From NCBI RefSeq assembly GCF_007744255.1, contig NZ_CP036267.1, positions 3,824,001 through 3,888,000 on the forward strand: 64,000 nt of DNA. Direction: 5' to 3'. The position numbers were made by a program, and so were the translations under genes. Positions within the stretch are counted from its first letter, which is position 1, and each line of letters begins with the position of its first letter. This document shows, piece by piece, positions 48,426 through 57,435 of this stretch. Below the pieces are notes generated by a model. The model saw only the letters and a program-made list of their open reading frames with translations, made no database searches and had not been told where the DNA came from. The DNA is from Thalassoglobus polymorphus (lineage in GTDB: Bacteria > Planctomycetota > Planctomycetia > Planctomycetales > Planctomycetaceae).

Positions 48426-50075
48426 ATGTCTATTGAACCACCATCCTTTGACGTTGCCGCAGCGTTATTGAATTGGGTTATCGCAATTGTGGCATGTTCG
48501 ATCATCGGCCTGGCAGCCGGTTTCGCTGGATCGCTTGCATATCGAGGGACGTCCGGTCCTCGTGTGTTCTGGAATACACTAAAGCGTGGATTCCGTGATT
48601 TAACACGTCTTTCACTCAGTCGCATTGGAGCCATTGCATCGCTGACGATCAAAGAAGCGATCAGCCGGAAAGCCTTTGTTATTGGCTTGCTGTTCCTCCT
48701 GCTGTTCATGTTCGGCGGCTGGTTTCTTTCCAGTTCCGACGCAGAAAAGCCCGCTCTTCCGTACATCACTTTCGTAATGACCATCATGTACTTCTTGCTG
48801 AACCTGATGGCGATTTTGATTTCCTGCTGGGGACTTCCGGCAGATATCAAAGCGAAATCAATGCATACCGTCGTGACGAAACCGGTTCGCCGAAGTGAAA
48901 TTGTGATCGGTCGAATCGTTGGATATTCCGGTGTCGTTTTGTCGGTGCTCGCCGTCACTTCGATCTTCGGGTACGTTTGGATTCAACGACAGGTTCCGCA
49001 ACAGGCGAAAGATCAACTGATCGCGCGTGTGCCAGCCTATGGAAGTCTTTCCTTCCTGACACGCACCGGTCAACCTTCTGAGACAGGCACAAATGTTGGA
49101 GACATCTGGGAATACCGGGGTTACATTGAAGGACTCTCGAAGGCGCGGGCCATCTGGAAGTTTGACAACCTCGATACAGCCGAGCTGAGAAAACGTGGAG
49201 AGATTCGCTTTGAGCAAAAGTTTGAAGCATTCCGAACATACAAGGGCGATATTGAAGAGCAGACTCGATATCAAATCACCCTCGTCAATCCGACCACAAA
49301 ATTGCGGGTCCCGATTGAAAAATCCTACCCTGTGGCAGAACACAAACAGGACCCGGAACTCTCAGTCGTCGTAATTCCGGGCGAAATTGAATATCAGGAG
49401 AGCTACGAAGTCGGAGCAAATGCGAAGGTCGCGAATCTGTTCGATGACCTTATCGACAACGGCTCATTAACCGTTGAAGTCGCTTGTATCGACGATCAAC
49501 AGTATATCGGTTGCGCCGAAGGGGATCTCTTCGTTCGAATGGAAGACCGATCCTTCCTCTCCTCCTACCTGAAGGCAAATATCGGCTTGGCGTTTATGCT
49601 GGTTCTGGTCGTCTCGATTGGAACGACATCGAGCTGTTTCGTGAAAGGTCCCGTCTCAACATTACTCACAGGCTCCATGATCATCATGGGAAATGTGATC
49701 TACGAATTCGTCAATGAAGCAGTCAAACAGCAGCAAGAAAGACAGGACGGCAAGGTCATTGGTGGAGGGATGTTGGAGTCGATTTACCGGCTTGTCACCG
49801 GAATGAATCAAACATCCCCCCTTCCCGACAACCTCGGAATTGCGAAAGATATTATAGAGAGGCTCGATCAGACGGTCTTCAACATCCTGTTTGTTGTGCG
49901 TTCTGTCATTCCCGATTTCACTTTTTTCAGCATGAACAAATACACAGCTAACGGGTATGACGTCCCTTGGACAGGAGCGTTGCTACCAAGCATTTTGATT
50001 ACTCTCGGTTTTTTATTCCCATTAATTATTCTTGGTTATTTTAGTCTTCAATTACGGGAGCTTGAGCACAAATGA
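48426..50075 (+). CDS. ABC-2 type transporter permease with large extracytoplasmic insert
   Basis: A 549-residue membrane protein. There is one span at about residues 12-35 and a second group following (AFVIGLLFLLLFMFGGWFLS, MTIMYFLLNLMAILISCWGL, GYSGVVLSVLAVTSIFGYVW). A soluble stretch of about 190 residues (about 190-385) reads as beta-rich (RTYKGDIEEQTRYQITLVNP). A last group of spans closes the protein. The permease coupling helix is near SMHTVVTKPVRRSEIVIGRI. The gene ends in an ATGA overlap with the next gene (50072-50075), so the two are translated together. Confidence 0.9.
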   Translation: MSIEPPSFDVAAALLNWVIAIVACSIIGLAAGFAGSLAYRGTSGPRVFWNTLKRGFRDLTRLSLSRIGAIASLTIKEAISRKAFVIGLLFLLLFMFGGWFLSSSDAEKPALPYITFVMTIMYFLLNLMAILISCWGLPADIKAKSMHTVVTKPVRRSEIVIGRIVGYSGVVLSVLAVTSIFGYVWIQRQVPQQAKDQLIARVPAYGSLSFLTRTGQPSETGTNVGDIWEYRGYIEGLSKARAIWKFDNLDTAELRKRGEIRFEQKFEAFRTYKGDIEEQTRYQITLVNPTTKLRVPIEKSYPVAEHKQDPELSVVVIPGEIEYQESYEVGANAKVANLFDDLIDNGSLTVEVACIDDQQYIGCAEGDLFVRMEDRSFLSSYLKANIGLAFMLVLVVSIGTTSSCFVKGPVSTLLTGSMIIMGNVIYEFVNEAVKQQQERQDGKVIGGGMLESIYRLVTGMNQTSPLPDNLGIAKDIIERLDQTVFNILFVVRSVIPDFTFFSMNKYTANGYDVPWTGALLPSILITLGFLFPLIILGYFSLQLRELEHK

Positions 50076-51544
50076 GCAAACTTACTGTTCAGCAGCGAAA
50101 GCTGCTTTATGCCGGAGTTGCTTTGTTAGCACTCATTCCGGTTTTGTTCCTGGGTCCTCCTTCGACCCCGGCGGTCCTGAAAGAAGACGGAACAAGAAAC
50201 GAAGGCTCTCGCGGAGGTACTTTGGCCCAATTGCGTACTGAGTACGAATTGGGAGAGTCCAGCCTCGGTGATGTCGACCCAACCAGTGCCTCGTGGAACC
50301 TGGTTCTGCTGGGGATGCGCGGAGTTGCCGCGAGTTGGTTATGGCAGAAAGCCGACCACTACCGGACCACGAAAAACTTCAACCAACTCGCCGAAACGGT
50401 TGAGTCCATCATCCTTTTACAGCCGCACTTTAAGGCTGTCTGGGAGTACCAGGCATGGAACTTGACCTACAACGTCTCTGCCGAGTGCGACGACGTCAAA
50501 GATCGTTACCACTGGGTGAAGCGCGGGGCAAAGTTCATGATTCGAGGAACTGAACGAAACAAGAAAGTTCCGGAATTACAGTTCAGCACCGGTCAGTTCT
50601 TTGGAACAAAGATCGGCGTCGCTGACGAAAAAGAAGTCTACCGTCAATTCTTTCTAAGCGACCCGAACGTTGAGATCTGGGGCGGGGGACCTGATGAGAC
50701 CATCAACCCCAAAGGAATCGACAACTACTTAGTCGCCCGTGAGTGGTACCTCAAAGCGAACGACACACTGGAACTGCCAAATGTGGAGCAGCATCGTATG
50801 GATCAGGCCTTGTTTGTGGCCTACCCCTATCGTTGCCTGATGGAATACGCACGCTTCCATCAACAGGACGGAGTGGCGGACCAGCTCGATGAAATCGAGA
50901 CACTCAACCTCGAGCCCGAAGAGGAACTTGCTCGACGTGAAAATGTCTACAAGCAATGGGCGAACGAAAGCCAGAAAAACTGGAGCGACGCCTATCGCGA
51001 GTGGACCGACATCTACGGACGGAAGCGAATCGAATCGAGCGGTGGTGGCACGATTATCCTCGAATACGACAACAACGTCCTCGAGCAACTCGCCGAGGAA
51101 GACAACATGACGCTCGCCGACAAGCAAAAATGGCAAAACATGTATCGCAAGACGACATCTTACGATAAATGGAAACGCCATTGCGAAATCGAACGTCGTG
51201 ACGAGATGACTCGAGCCCGCTATCACCTCACTGAAGGTCGCCGGTTATACCGTAACGTGCAGGACTTCGAAGGTGCGAAAAAGTACCTTGAAGAAGGGAT
51301 GGCACTACTCGATTCAGTCATTCAACAGTATGTCGCAGAAGATGGCAGTAATGTCATGCTGGTTGATGAACCGGATACCGTTGAAGATTCGATCAAGGCG
51401 ATCTTGATGTGGCAAGCGGTTCTTGAACTCCTCGGAGAACCAGTTCCGGAGGATTTCCCACTCAAGCAAGTTTGGGAGAATCCAGAATATCAAACTATTC
51501 GAGAAGATCTCACCGACCGCTTCCTGCTTTGGCAAGGTGGTTAA
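50072..51544 (+). CDS. ABC-locus partner protein with TPR-like helices, unknown function
   Basis: A 490-residue protein translationally coupled to the ABC permease upstream. One N-terminal span (about 9-27, LLYAGVALLALIPVLFLG) anchors a large helical domain rich in W, Y and acidic residues. The segments AETVESIILLQPHFKAVWEY and EGAKKYLEEGMALLDSVIQQ look like TPR-type repeats. I do not recognise a catalytic motif. The coupling suggests it belongs to the exporter complex, for example as a membrane-tethered adaptor on the extracytoplasmic side (inference). Confidence 0.8.
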   Translation: MSKLTVQQRKLLYAGVALLALIPVLFLGPPSTPAVLKEDGTRNEGSRGGTLAQLRTEYELGESSLGDVDPTSASWNLVLLGMRGVAASWLWQKADHYRTTKNFNQLAETVESIILLQPHFKAVWEYQAWNLTYNVSAECDDVKDRYHWVKRGAKFMIRGTERNKKVPELQFSTGQFFGTKIGVADEKEVYRQFFLSDPNVEIWGGGPDETINPKGIDNYLVAREWYLKANDTLELPNVEQHRMDQALFVAYPYRCLMEYARFHQQDGVADQLDEIETLNLEPEEELARRENVYKQWANESQKNWSDAYREWTDIYGRKRIESSGGGTIILEYDNNVLEQLAEEDNMTLADKQKWQNMYRKTTSYDKWKRHCEIERRDEMTRARYHLTEGRRLYRNVQDFEGAKKYLEEGMALLDSVIQQYVAEDGSNVMLVDEPDTVEDSIKAILMWQAVLELLGEPVPEDFPLKQVWENPEYQTIREDLTDRFLLWQGG

Positions 51545-51564
51545 TCGGTACGCAGACGACTATG

Positions 51565-51642
51565 AGAACCAGTCCGAAAACCTCTGGGATAGTCGCTTTC
51601 CTCAACGTTTGAGAGAGCAATTTGAAGTTTCAGAATCAGTTC
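51565..51642 (+). repeat. Palindromic repeat B, copy 7
   Basis: AGAACCAGTCCGAAAACCTC, TGGGATAGTCGCTTTCCTCA, ACGTTTGAGAGAGCAATTTG, AAGTTTCAGAATCAGTTC. It is full length and is followed at once by an inverted copy of its own tip (AAGAACTGATTCTAGA, 51642-51657). Confidence 0.88.
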
Positions 51643-51654
51643 AAGAACTGATTC

Positions 51655-51779
51655 TAGATATTTTTCAGGGGAGTGAGTTCGAGCGAACTGCTCGAACTTC
51701 TTCCCGTGATGAACTCGTCTCTCTAAGAAAATAGCTGTTCACCACGAGGGAGAACCTGAAAACTCACTTGATAGATGCT
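51655..51779 (-). repeat. Palindromic repeat A-type element, copy 5 (diverged)
   Basis: Tip TTCGAGCGAACTGCTCGAAC is a GC-richer version of the TAGAGCAGTTTGCTCTA palindrome. It is followed by TTCCCGTGATGAACTCGTCT, GCTGTTCACCACGAGGGAGA and ACTCACTTGATAGATGCT. Compensating changes keep the tip self-complementary. Confidence 0.7.
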
Positions 51780-51786
51780 TCAGCCA

Positions 51787-51820
51787 AAACGTCCCCGGTG
51801 CAGATCGGGGACGTTTTTTT
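51787..51820 (+). terminator. Rho-independent terminator of the ABC export operon
   Basis: AAAACGTCCCCG (51787-51798) pairs with CGGGGACGTTTT (51806-51817) with a 7 nt loop and a run of seven T. It lies 243 bp after the stop of the 490-residue protein, so the transcript would carry the B and A palindromes in its 3' region. Confidence 0.92.
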
Positions 51821-51865
51821 ATTGATTGGCTCAATTCCTGCGTAGAAAGTTCATGAATACACAGT

Positions 51866-51937
51866 CTTGTGATTTCTGGCAGCGTCGTGACTCCTGACAG
51901 CGTTGTGATTTCTGGCAGCGTTGCGATTTCTAACTGA
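51866..51937. repeat. Four 18 bp tandem repeats
   Basis: Units CTTGTGATTTCTGGCAGC, GTCGTGACTCCTGACAGC, GTTGTGATTTCTGGCAGC and GTTGCGATTTCTAACTGA follow one another without spacers. The first and third are almost identical, as expected from duplication of a 36 bp pair. They lie between the terminator and tatA. Confidence 0.75.
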
Positions 51938-52121
51938 CGCAACAGAAAATCGTGCCTGCCTGTTTGAGTCTTGTTGAATTCGTCGATACACTTAGTGTTT
52001 GCGATGAGTCATTGTGAAGAAGTGTCTTCAAAACTGAGCACATCCTCGTTCTCAGACGATGTTGTGACACAGACGCAGCTATCGCTGGCAATGACCTGAA
52101 TACCGTTTTGTGAGACGTTTT

Positions 52122-52307
52122 ATGTTGGGTATGTTTGGACTTGGAACTCCTGAATTAATCATCCTCGCGGTGATCGTGCTGCTTCTATTTGGCAGTCGAC
52201 TCCCGTCAGCGATGAAGAGCTTGGGAATGTCTGTCAATTCCTTCAAAAAGGGCATGGAAGAAACAGACGAGGACGACAAAAAAGACCCTGACCACATCGA
52301 CTCCTGA
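52122..52307 (+). CDS. tatA: Sec-independent protein translocase subunit TatA/TatE
   Basis: A small protein of the Tat pore-forming subunit type. The membrane helix GTPELIILAVIVLLLFGSRL is followed by the hinge PSAMKSLGMSVNSFKKGMEE and an acidic tail. Candidate starts are GTG 52110, ATG 52122 and ATG 52131 (MFGLGTPELI); the family usually begins just before FGLG, so 52122 or 52131 is likelier than 52110. No tatC or tatB gene is near. The Tat-signal oxidoreductase at 60.2 kb is a plausible client. Confidence 0.92.
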   Translation: MLGMFGLGTPELIILAVIVLLLFGSRLPSAMKSLGMSVNSFKKGMEETDEDDKKDPDHIDS

Positions 52308-52520
52308 GTCGGCACTCACACCATGACTCGCCCTGAATCTCGCCACGAAAAGACCTTGGTCGTTCTGGTCTCGTGACGAATGCAAGATACCAAGACTTCC
52401 CCCCCCCGCGGTTCTTTCACATTAACGCTCACCGACAGGCTGCCTGACGTTCATTAAGATCACCGCAAATCCCTTCAACTAGATCCTCTTGCGTATGTTC
52501 AGACTAACCGCAAGCTCCAC
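52308..52520. other. Gap downstream of tatA, no gene seen
   Basis: Contains a possible hairpin at 52339-52374 (CCACGAAAAGACC with GGTCTCGTG) lacking a T-run, and a run of C at about 52400. No ORF is convincing. Confidence 0.4.
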
Positions 52521-52626
52521 GAGAGCATCTTTCGATTTGGTGTTCAGGTCCTGCCTCGTGGCGAACAGCAATTTTATTAGAGAAATGCGTTCTTCACGGG
52601 CACACGGTAGAGCAAACTGCTCTAGA
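52521..52626 (+). repeat. Palindromic repeat A, copy 6
   Basis: GAGAGCATCTTTCGATTTGG, CTGCCTCGTGGCGAACAGCA, TTAGAGAAATGCGTTCTTCA, ending AGAGCAAACTGCTCTAGA. It is full length, very close to copies 1 and 2 in the same orientation, and lies about 210 bp before the symporter gene. Confidence 0.9.
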
Positions 52627-52837
52627 TGATCAAACTCCCATAAATCACGGGAGTTTCACCTGCTCCCGCCCCACGCCTCCCGGGTTCGTCAATTTTGTAA
52701 TTCCAAGAGTATTGCCGATAATTATTTTCCAGTCTCTTCGCGAACAGTTCACCACCTCGTGAAAGTGATCCTTACGGCCAAGATAAGCACCGGCAACCTC
52801 TGAATTCGAATTGGCTCAAAATGTTGCAGGAAAAATC

Positions 52838-54787
52838 ATGCTGTTCGCTGCTGAAACGATTGCCAGCTTAGAAGCCAACTCACACTATCTTGGACTACAT
52901 TGGGCAGACTGGGCCATTCTGTGTGCTTACCTGCTCGGCATCACCGCACTCGGAGTCTGGTCGTTCAAAAAGGTGAGCGACTCTGATGATTTCTTCATGG
53001 GGGGACGTCGATTTGGCAAAGTCTTCATGATGTTCTTCGCTTTCGGATCGGGGACAAGTAGTGAACATGCCATTAGTGTTTCGGCAGGATCATTTCGGAA
53101 CGGCCTCGCTGGAATTTGGTATCAGTTTCTTTGGCTTTGGGCGACTCCGTTCTATTGGATCGTGGCCCCAGTTTTGCGACGTATGCGAGCGCTCACAACC
53201 AGTGATTTCTTTGAAGCCCGTTACGACACATCGACATCGTTGCTGTATTCGATTCTCGGCATGTGTATCTCGATTACGTTTATTTCAGCATCACTCTTCT
53301 TCGGTGCAAAAATGGTCACTGGGCTTAGCGGCGGAGAGTTTCCCGTGGAATATGCCGTCGGTGCCATGACGGTAATGTTTGTGATTTACGGACTGGCCGG
53401 CGGACTGGGAGCTGCTGTCATTACCGATTTTGTCCAGGGAATCCTGACTATCATTTTCTCTTTTCTCCTCCTCCCGTTTGCATTGCACTACGCCGCTCAG
53501 GTCACCGGTGCTCCAGGCGGATTCGCAGCTCTCCATCTAGGAGTCCCTGGCTTCTCTGGCGAGGACATGCTCAGCATGACGCTCACGAAAGAGCTTGCCG
53601 AGAGCTTGGGGAAAGAGCCGATCACAATTTTCTATATTGTGATGATGTCAATCAACGCGTTGATCGGAATTGTGGTCCAGCCGCACATCATGGGTGTTTG
53701 TGGTGCAGGGAAAACGGAATACGAAGGACGCTTCGGATTTACAGTCGGGAACTTCATGAAACGTCTTTGCACAATTGCCTGGACGTTCACTGGATTGGCG
53801 TGTGTCATCATTTACCTGACCCCCGGGAATGGGTTCATTTCACCTGAACGTCTGGCCGAGCTCAATGCTGATCCAGACAAGATGAAAGATTTTGCGGATA
53901 GCGTATTCGGATACGCTGCTCACGACATCCTCCCGCGTATTAGCCCGGGGCTTGTTGGCTTACTATTTGCCTCTCTGCTCGCAGCCATCATGAGTTCGTG
54001 CGATGCCCACATGGTGATGGGCTCTGGGCTGTTTACGGAAAATATCTACAGAAAATTCATCAACCCCAAAGCTTCAGAAAAGGTCATGGTTTGGGTGGGT
54101 CGATTTTCCGGAATTGGAATTGTTGCTTTGTCACTGTTGCTGATGTCCCAATTCGATGATGCGATTCAGGTCCTTACTCGATACGTCAACGCTGTGCCAG
54201 CGTTCATTGGACTCGCATTTTGGTTTGGAATTATCTGGCGAGGCTACACGCCCGCTGCAGTTTGGACATCCACACTCACCGCCGCCGGACTCTGGTATCT
54301 AACAACAAAACATTCCCCCTTCGACTGGACCACAGCTGAAGAGGGCTCCAAAATCTTACAACGTAATATTGACTATCTCCCCGGTTTGTTCCGTGAATGG
54401 CTGTGGGACAATTTCCCCTTCACGAAGTACGAATCGCTGAAAGAGGGAAAAGTTGCGACAAGCATTCCATGGCAGTACGTCATCTATCTGGGAGGTGGCG
54501 CAGGTGTCGGGTTGCTGACAAGTTTCCTCACGAAGCGTCCCGATGAAAGCAAGCTGGAGCACTTCTTCACTTTATTAAGAACACCTGTTCGCCCCGGAGA
54601 GAAGGTCCACGAACCTTGTACCTTGCCGGAGAATCCTCTCCCGCCAGAAACTGGAAAACTGATTCCGATCAAAGATATTGAGCTGCCAGCACCAAGCTTC
54701 GTCGGGATGGCTGGTTTTATCATTTCATGGATCGTCGTCGGATTGCTCGTCGCCTTAACGTGGTGGTTAGCACAACTCGGCGGATAA
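52838..54787 (+). CDS. Sodium:solute symporter (SSS family)
   Basis: About 649 residues from the preferred ATG at 52838, which has AGGA about 8 bp upstream; an in-frame TTG lies at 52811. It has about thirteen membrane spans in the SSS pattern. The early motif DFFMGGRRFGKVFMMFFAFG and TSDFFEARYDTSTSLLYSIL, and the middle GLAGGLGAAVITDFVQG, are family-like. SPGLVGLLFASLLAAIMSS contains the conserved Ser-Ser near the sodium site. The substrate (sugar, amino acid or other solute) cannot be told from sequence. It converges on a YfhO-like gene. Confidence 0.9.
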   Translation: MLFAAETIASLEANSHYLGLHWADWAILCAYLLGITALGVWSFKKVSDSDDFFMGGRRFGKVFMMFFAFGSGTSSEHAISVSAGSFRNGLAGIWYQFLWLWATPFYWIVAPVLRRMRALTTSDFFEARYDTSTSLLYSILGMCISITFISASLFFGAKMVTGLSGGEFPVEYAVGAMTVMFVIYGLAGGLGAAVITDFVQGILTIIFSFLLLPFALHYAAQVTGAPGGFAALHLGVPGFSGEDMLSMTLTKELAESLGKEPITIFYIVMMSINALIGIVVQPHIMGVCGAGKTEYEGRFGFTVGNFMKRLCTIAWTFTGLACVIIYLTPGNGFISPERLAELNADPDKMKDFADSVFGYAAHDILPRISPGLVGLLFASLLAAIMSSCDAHMVMGSGLFTENIYRKFINPKASEKVMVWVGRFSGIGIVALSLLLMSQFDDAIQVLTRYVNAVPAFIGLAFWFGIIWRGYTPAAVWTSTLTAAGLWYLTTKHSPFDWTTAEEGSKILQRNIDYLPGLFREWLWDNFPFTKYESLKEGKVATSIPWQYVIYLGGGAGVGLLTSFLTKRPDESKLEHFFTLLRTPVRPGEKVHEPCTLPENPLPPETGKLIPIKDIELPAPSFVGMAGFIISWIVVGLLVALTWWLAQLGG

Positions 54788-54882
54788 GCGACTCCCCTTG
54801 AGCCAGATTGCTGCACTGCAATTTAAGATCAAAACACAATGCCTCGGGTATCGTTCTGATCGATATTGGTTTTGATGTCTCG

Positions 54883-56979
54883 TTAGTTTTTGTTCGAGCT
54901 GACAGGCTTGATTCTCTCAATGATTCGAGGGGAGAAGAAAGCCAGCAGCAGACCAATGATAGAGAGAACAGCACCGCAACGGACACTCCACGGCTGATAC
55001 TTCCAACGAACCGTAGCCTGCTTTGCAGGTTCGTCTAATTGAATATGCTGACGGCGAAAGAGGGACTGCTTCTCGGCAGATTTTTCATATCCAGTCCAAC
55101 CGGGAAAATTGAGATCGGTCAGCACGACATCTGCATCAAGAGTCTCTGCAGGACTTTGGAAAGTCACGACCACTTCATTCGGTGATGAATCGACCTTCAC
55201 TTCGATTTCCGGGTGCCCTTCCACATACGCTCGACCAAGTGCATCGTTGAGTGTGTAGAGGTAGTACGGTTCCCGGCGTCCGAAGGCACCGTTGAGCATG
55301 AGGTCGATCCACTGGGAGTGCAGCGTCACATTCCAGGTTGCCTCGTTAATCGGATCTTCCAGAAGTAAGTGAGTCACACCAAAGCTGCGCAACCGCTCGC
55401 CCGACTCCTGAATCTCAGCTTCATTGTCTGTCGAAAAGTCGAAGCGGACCTGATCCTTCTCGTAGATCTCCGGCCCCAACCCAAGGTAAACCGGCAGCGA
55501 GGAAACTCCTAGCATCGACGGGACATTCTCTCCCGGTGCATACAATCGGACGTTTCCGCCTGCCTGTTTAAAGAAATCTCGCAGCTCACTTTGCTCTCGA
55601 GCAGCGATCGGCGGGTGATCGACCATCACGACATAAAAAATGCTTCGCCCCCATGACGCTCCAAATCCGGGAGCATATTGCCGGCTGACAGCCCATAGAT
55701 CAGCAATCAGAATCCCGATCAAAATTGAGCCAAGCAACGATCTTGAGGAACTGGTGAATGTCAGTTTTCGAACCAGAGAATCAAAAATTCCAGCTGCCAT
55801 CAATGAAAATGCGAAACAGGTAACGAGAGAATATCTGCCCGGCCCACGAAAGAAGCCAAATCCTGGGACTTCAGATAAATAATATGTGGGCCAGCCGGTC
55901 GCAAAGAGTAGCCCGATCAAACCGAGTAGCCCCCAACGCCAGAAGCCGGGGAGAGGATTCCCACGTCGCAAACTTGGAACGACACAGCCCAAGAGAATCA
56001 AAATGATCGTCAAAAGTCCGCAATAAACAAAAGCCTCAACCTGATTCGTTTCAACGGGAACGTTCAGCCATCCAGCATCTCGCAGAAGATGATCAGTCAA
56101 TTCGTCCTGAGCATGCCATGACCAAGGTTGCCACAATTGTGAAATCGCCTCCGGCGGAAGATTCCCATACGTTGGAGAAAATTTTTCATTCACGTCCTGT
56201 CGTTGGCTGAGAGATTTGAGTTCCCAGCTAGGCAGTAGTTGAACGGCACCTATGAGAAATCCGCAGCCGATGAGAAGCAAAAGTGGCAGCAGTTGCTGAA
56301 CCGGCTTTGGTGTTTCAACCTCATCTTTTTTATGCACGAGGAACGGGAACCACACCAGGACGAGCAGTGTGATGAAAGCCATATTGTAATGACCAGCAAG
56401 CAGATCCATCCCCAGAAACAGCCCGATCGCAACGAGGGCCCACCTTTTCTGTGACTGCAGATAAACAGTGGCTGCCCACAAAATTGCGGAAAACCAGGCT
56501 CCTCCGATAATCGTCCACTCCAGGCAGATGCGGGCTGGGAACCACCCATAAACAAACGCTGTTGCAGCGAGTATGGCCGCCATTACTGAGAGCCCCAAGC
56601 GGCGCCCCAAAGCCCAAGTCGCCAGAAAGGCGATGAAATAGTGGAAAAGCTGAGAGACGTTATAGGCTGTATTGACGCTCAAACCGCTGTAGAGGACCAG
56701 ATTTGGAGGATAGAGGACTCCCGTCTGTGATTCCCCAAGAGTGGGATATCCGAATCCGACAAATGGGTTCCAAAGCGGAATTGTGCCCGACTTCACAGAA
56801 TCTGCAAAAAACGCCTTTTGTGGGAAGTAATACGGGTACATATCTCCCCCCATCAGCCCGCCGCCGCTCCAAAGCGGCCAGAAGAAGACCCAAGTCAACA
56901 CGACTCCAAGGAGAAAAATGGCGCAAGTCACTATACCAGAATGCCTTGCTGCCGATCTTTCTTGTTGTTTCCGACTCAT
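54883..56979 (-). CDS. YfhO-like polytopic membrane protein
   Basis: A 698-residue protein with about twelve spans and a C-terminal soluble beta-domain. The first extracytoplasmic loop, GGDMYPYYFPQKAFFADSVK and PLWNPFVGFGYPTLGESQTG, has the Asp-containing signature found at the start of YfhO and other GT-C type glycosyltransferases that use polyprenyl-phosphate sugars. The C-terminal part (VVVTFQSPAETLDADVVLTD, FPGWTGY) matches the soluble end of YfhO proteins. A last span precedes the stop. Role is probably glycosylation of cell-envelope polymers (inference). Confidence 0.85.
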   Translation of the reverse strand: MSRKQQERSAARHSGIVTCAIFLLGVVLTWVFFWPLWSGGGLMGGDMYPYYFPQKAFFADSVKSGTIPLWNPFVGFGYPTLGESQTGVLYPPNLVLYSGLSVNTAYNVSQLFHYFIAFLATWALGRRLGLSVMAAILAATAFVYGWFPARICLEWTIIGGAWFSAILWAATVYLQSQKRWALVAIGLFLGMDLLAGHYNMAFITLLVLVWFPFLVHKKDEVETPKPVQQLLPLLLLIGCGFLIGAVQLLPSWELKSLSQRQDVNEKFSPTYGNLPPEAISQLWQPWSWHAQDELTDHLLRDAGWLNVPVETNQVEAFVYCGLLTIILILLGCVVPSLRRGNPLPGFWRWGLLGLIGLLFATGWPTYYLSEVPGFGFFRGPGRYSLVTCFAFSLMAAGIFDSLVRKLTFTSSSRSLLGSILIGILIADLWAVSRQYAPGFGASWGRSIFYVVMVDHPPIAAREQSELRDFFKQAGGNVRLYAPGENVPSMLGVSSLPVYLGLGPEIYEKDQVRFDFSTDNEAEIQESGERLRSFGVTHLLLEDPINEATWNVTLHSQWIDLMLNGAFGRREPYYLYTLNDALGRAYVEGHPEIEVKVDSSPNEVVVTFQSPAETLDADVVLTDLNFPGWTGYEKSAEKQSLFRRQHIQLDEPAKQATVRWKYQPWSVRCGAVLSIIGLLLAFFSPRIIERIKPVSSNKN

Positions 56980-57435
56980 TTCAGAATCCAGTTTCGAAGT
57001 GGCACGAAGCCTGCATTGTTACGAATTTCGGCATCGACGCCATGACCATCACTCAGATGGTTGAGAATTTCCAAAATCAAAATCACACATTCACCAATAG
57101 AAAGACTCAGGCAAGCTCAATGAGCGGGGGTTTCCCCGTGTGGTCTGTTGACAGACACGATTGTCGATTCAACAATCCCGCATTGTAAGTCTTTCAAAAG
57201 AGTGGCAGGAAGCCAGATGGAAACCATGAACGGAATCAGACTGACATTGAGCTCCATCGGGACCTCAATCACTCAACTCCACAAGTTTGGTGAGCTTGTC
57301 CAACTTCTCAACGACGCACAGCTCGATTGACCGAGAACGGAATCCTATCGTCGAATCCAGCTTCCTCTGATCTGTGCTGATCAAAAACAATTCCTCCTCC
57401 GTCTACACCAGCGGGGGATTTACGGAGATACACTC
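56980..57435. other. Divergent intergenic region, no supported gene
   Basis: A 456 bp gap between the YfhO-like and thioredoxin-protease genes. Short open frames (for example 57148-57330) have no domain pattern. A palindromic piece TGTTGACAGACACGATTGTC at 57146-57165 could be regulatory but is not a known operator. No repeat A/B copy was recognised. Confidence 0.4.
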
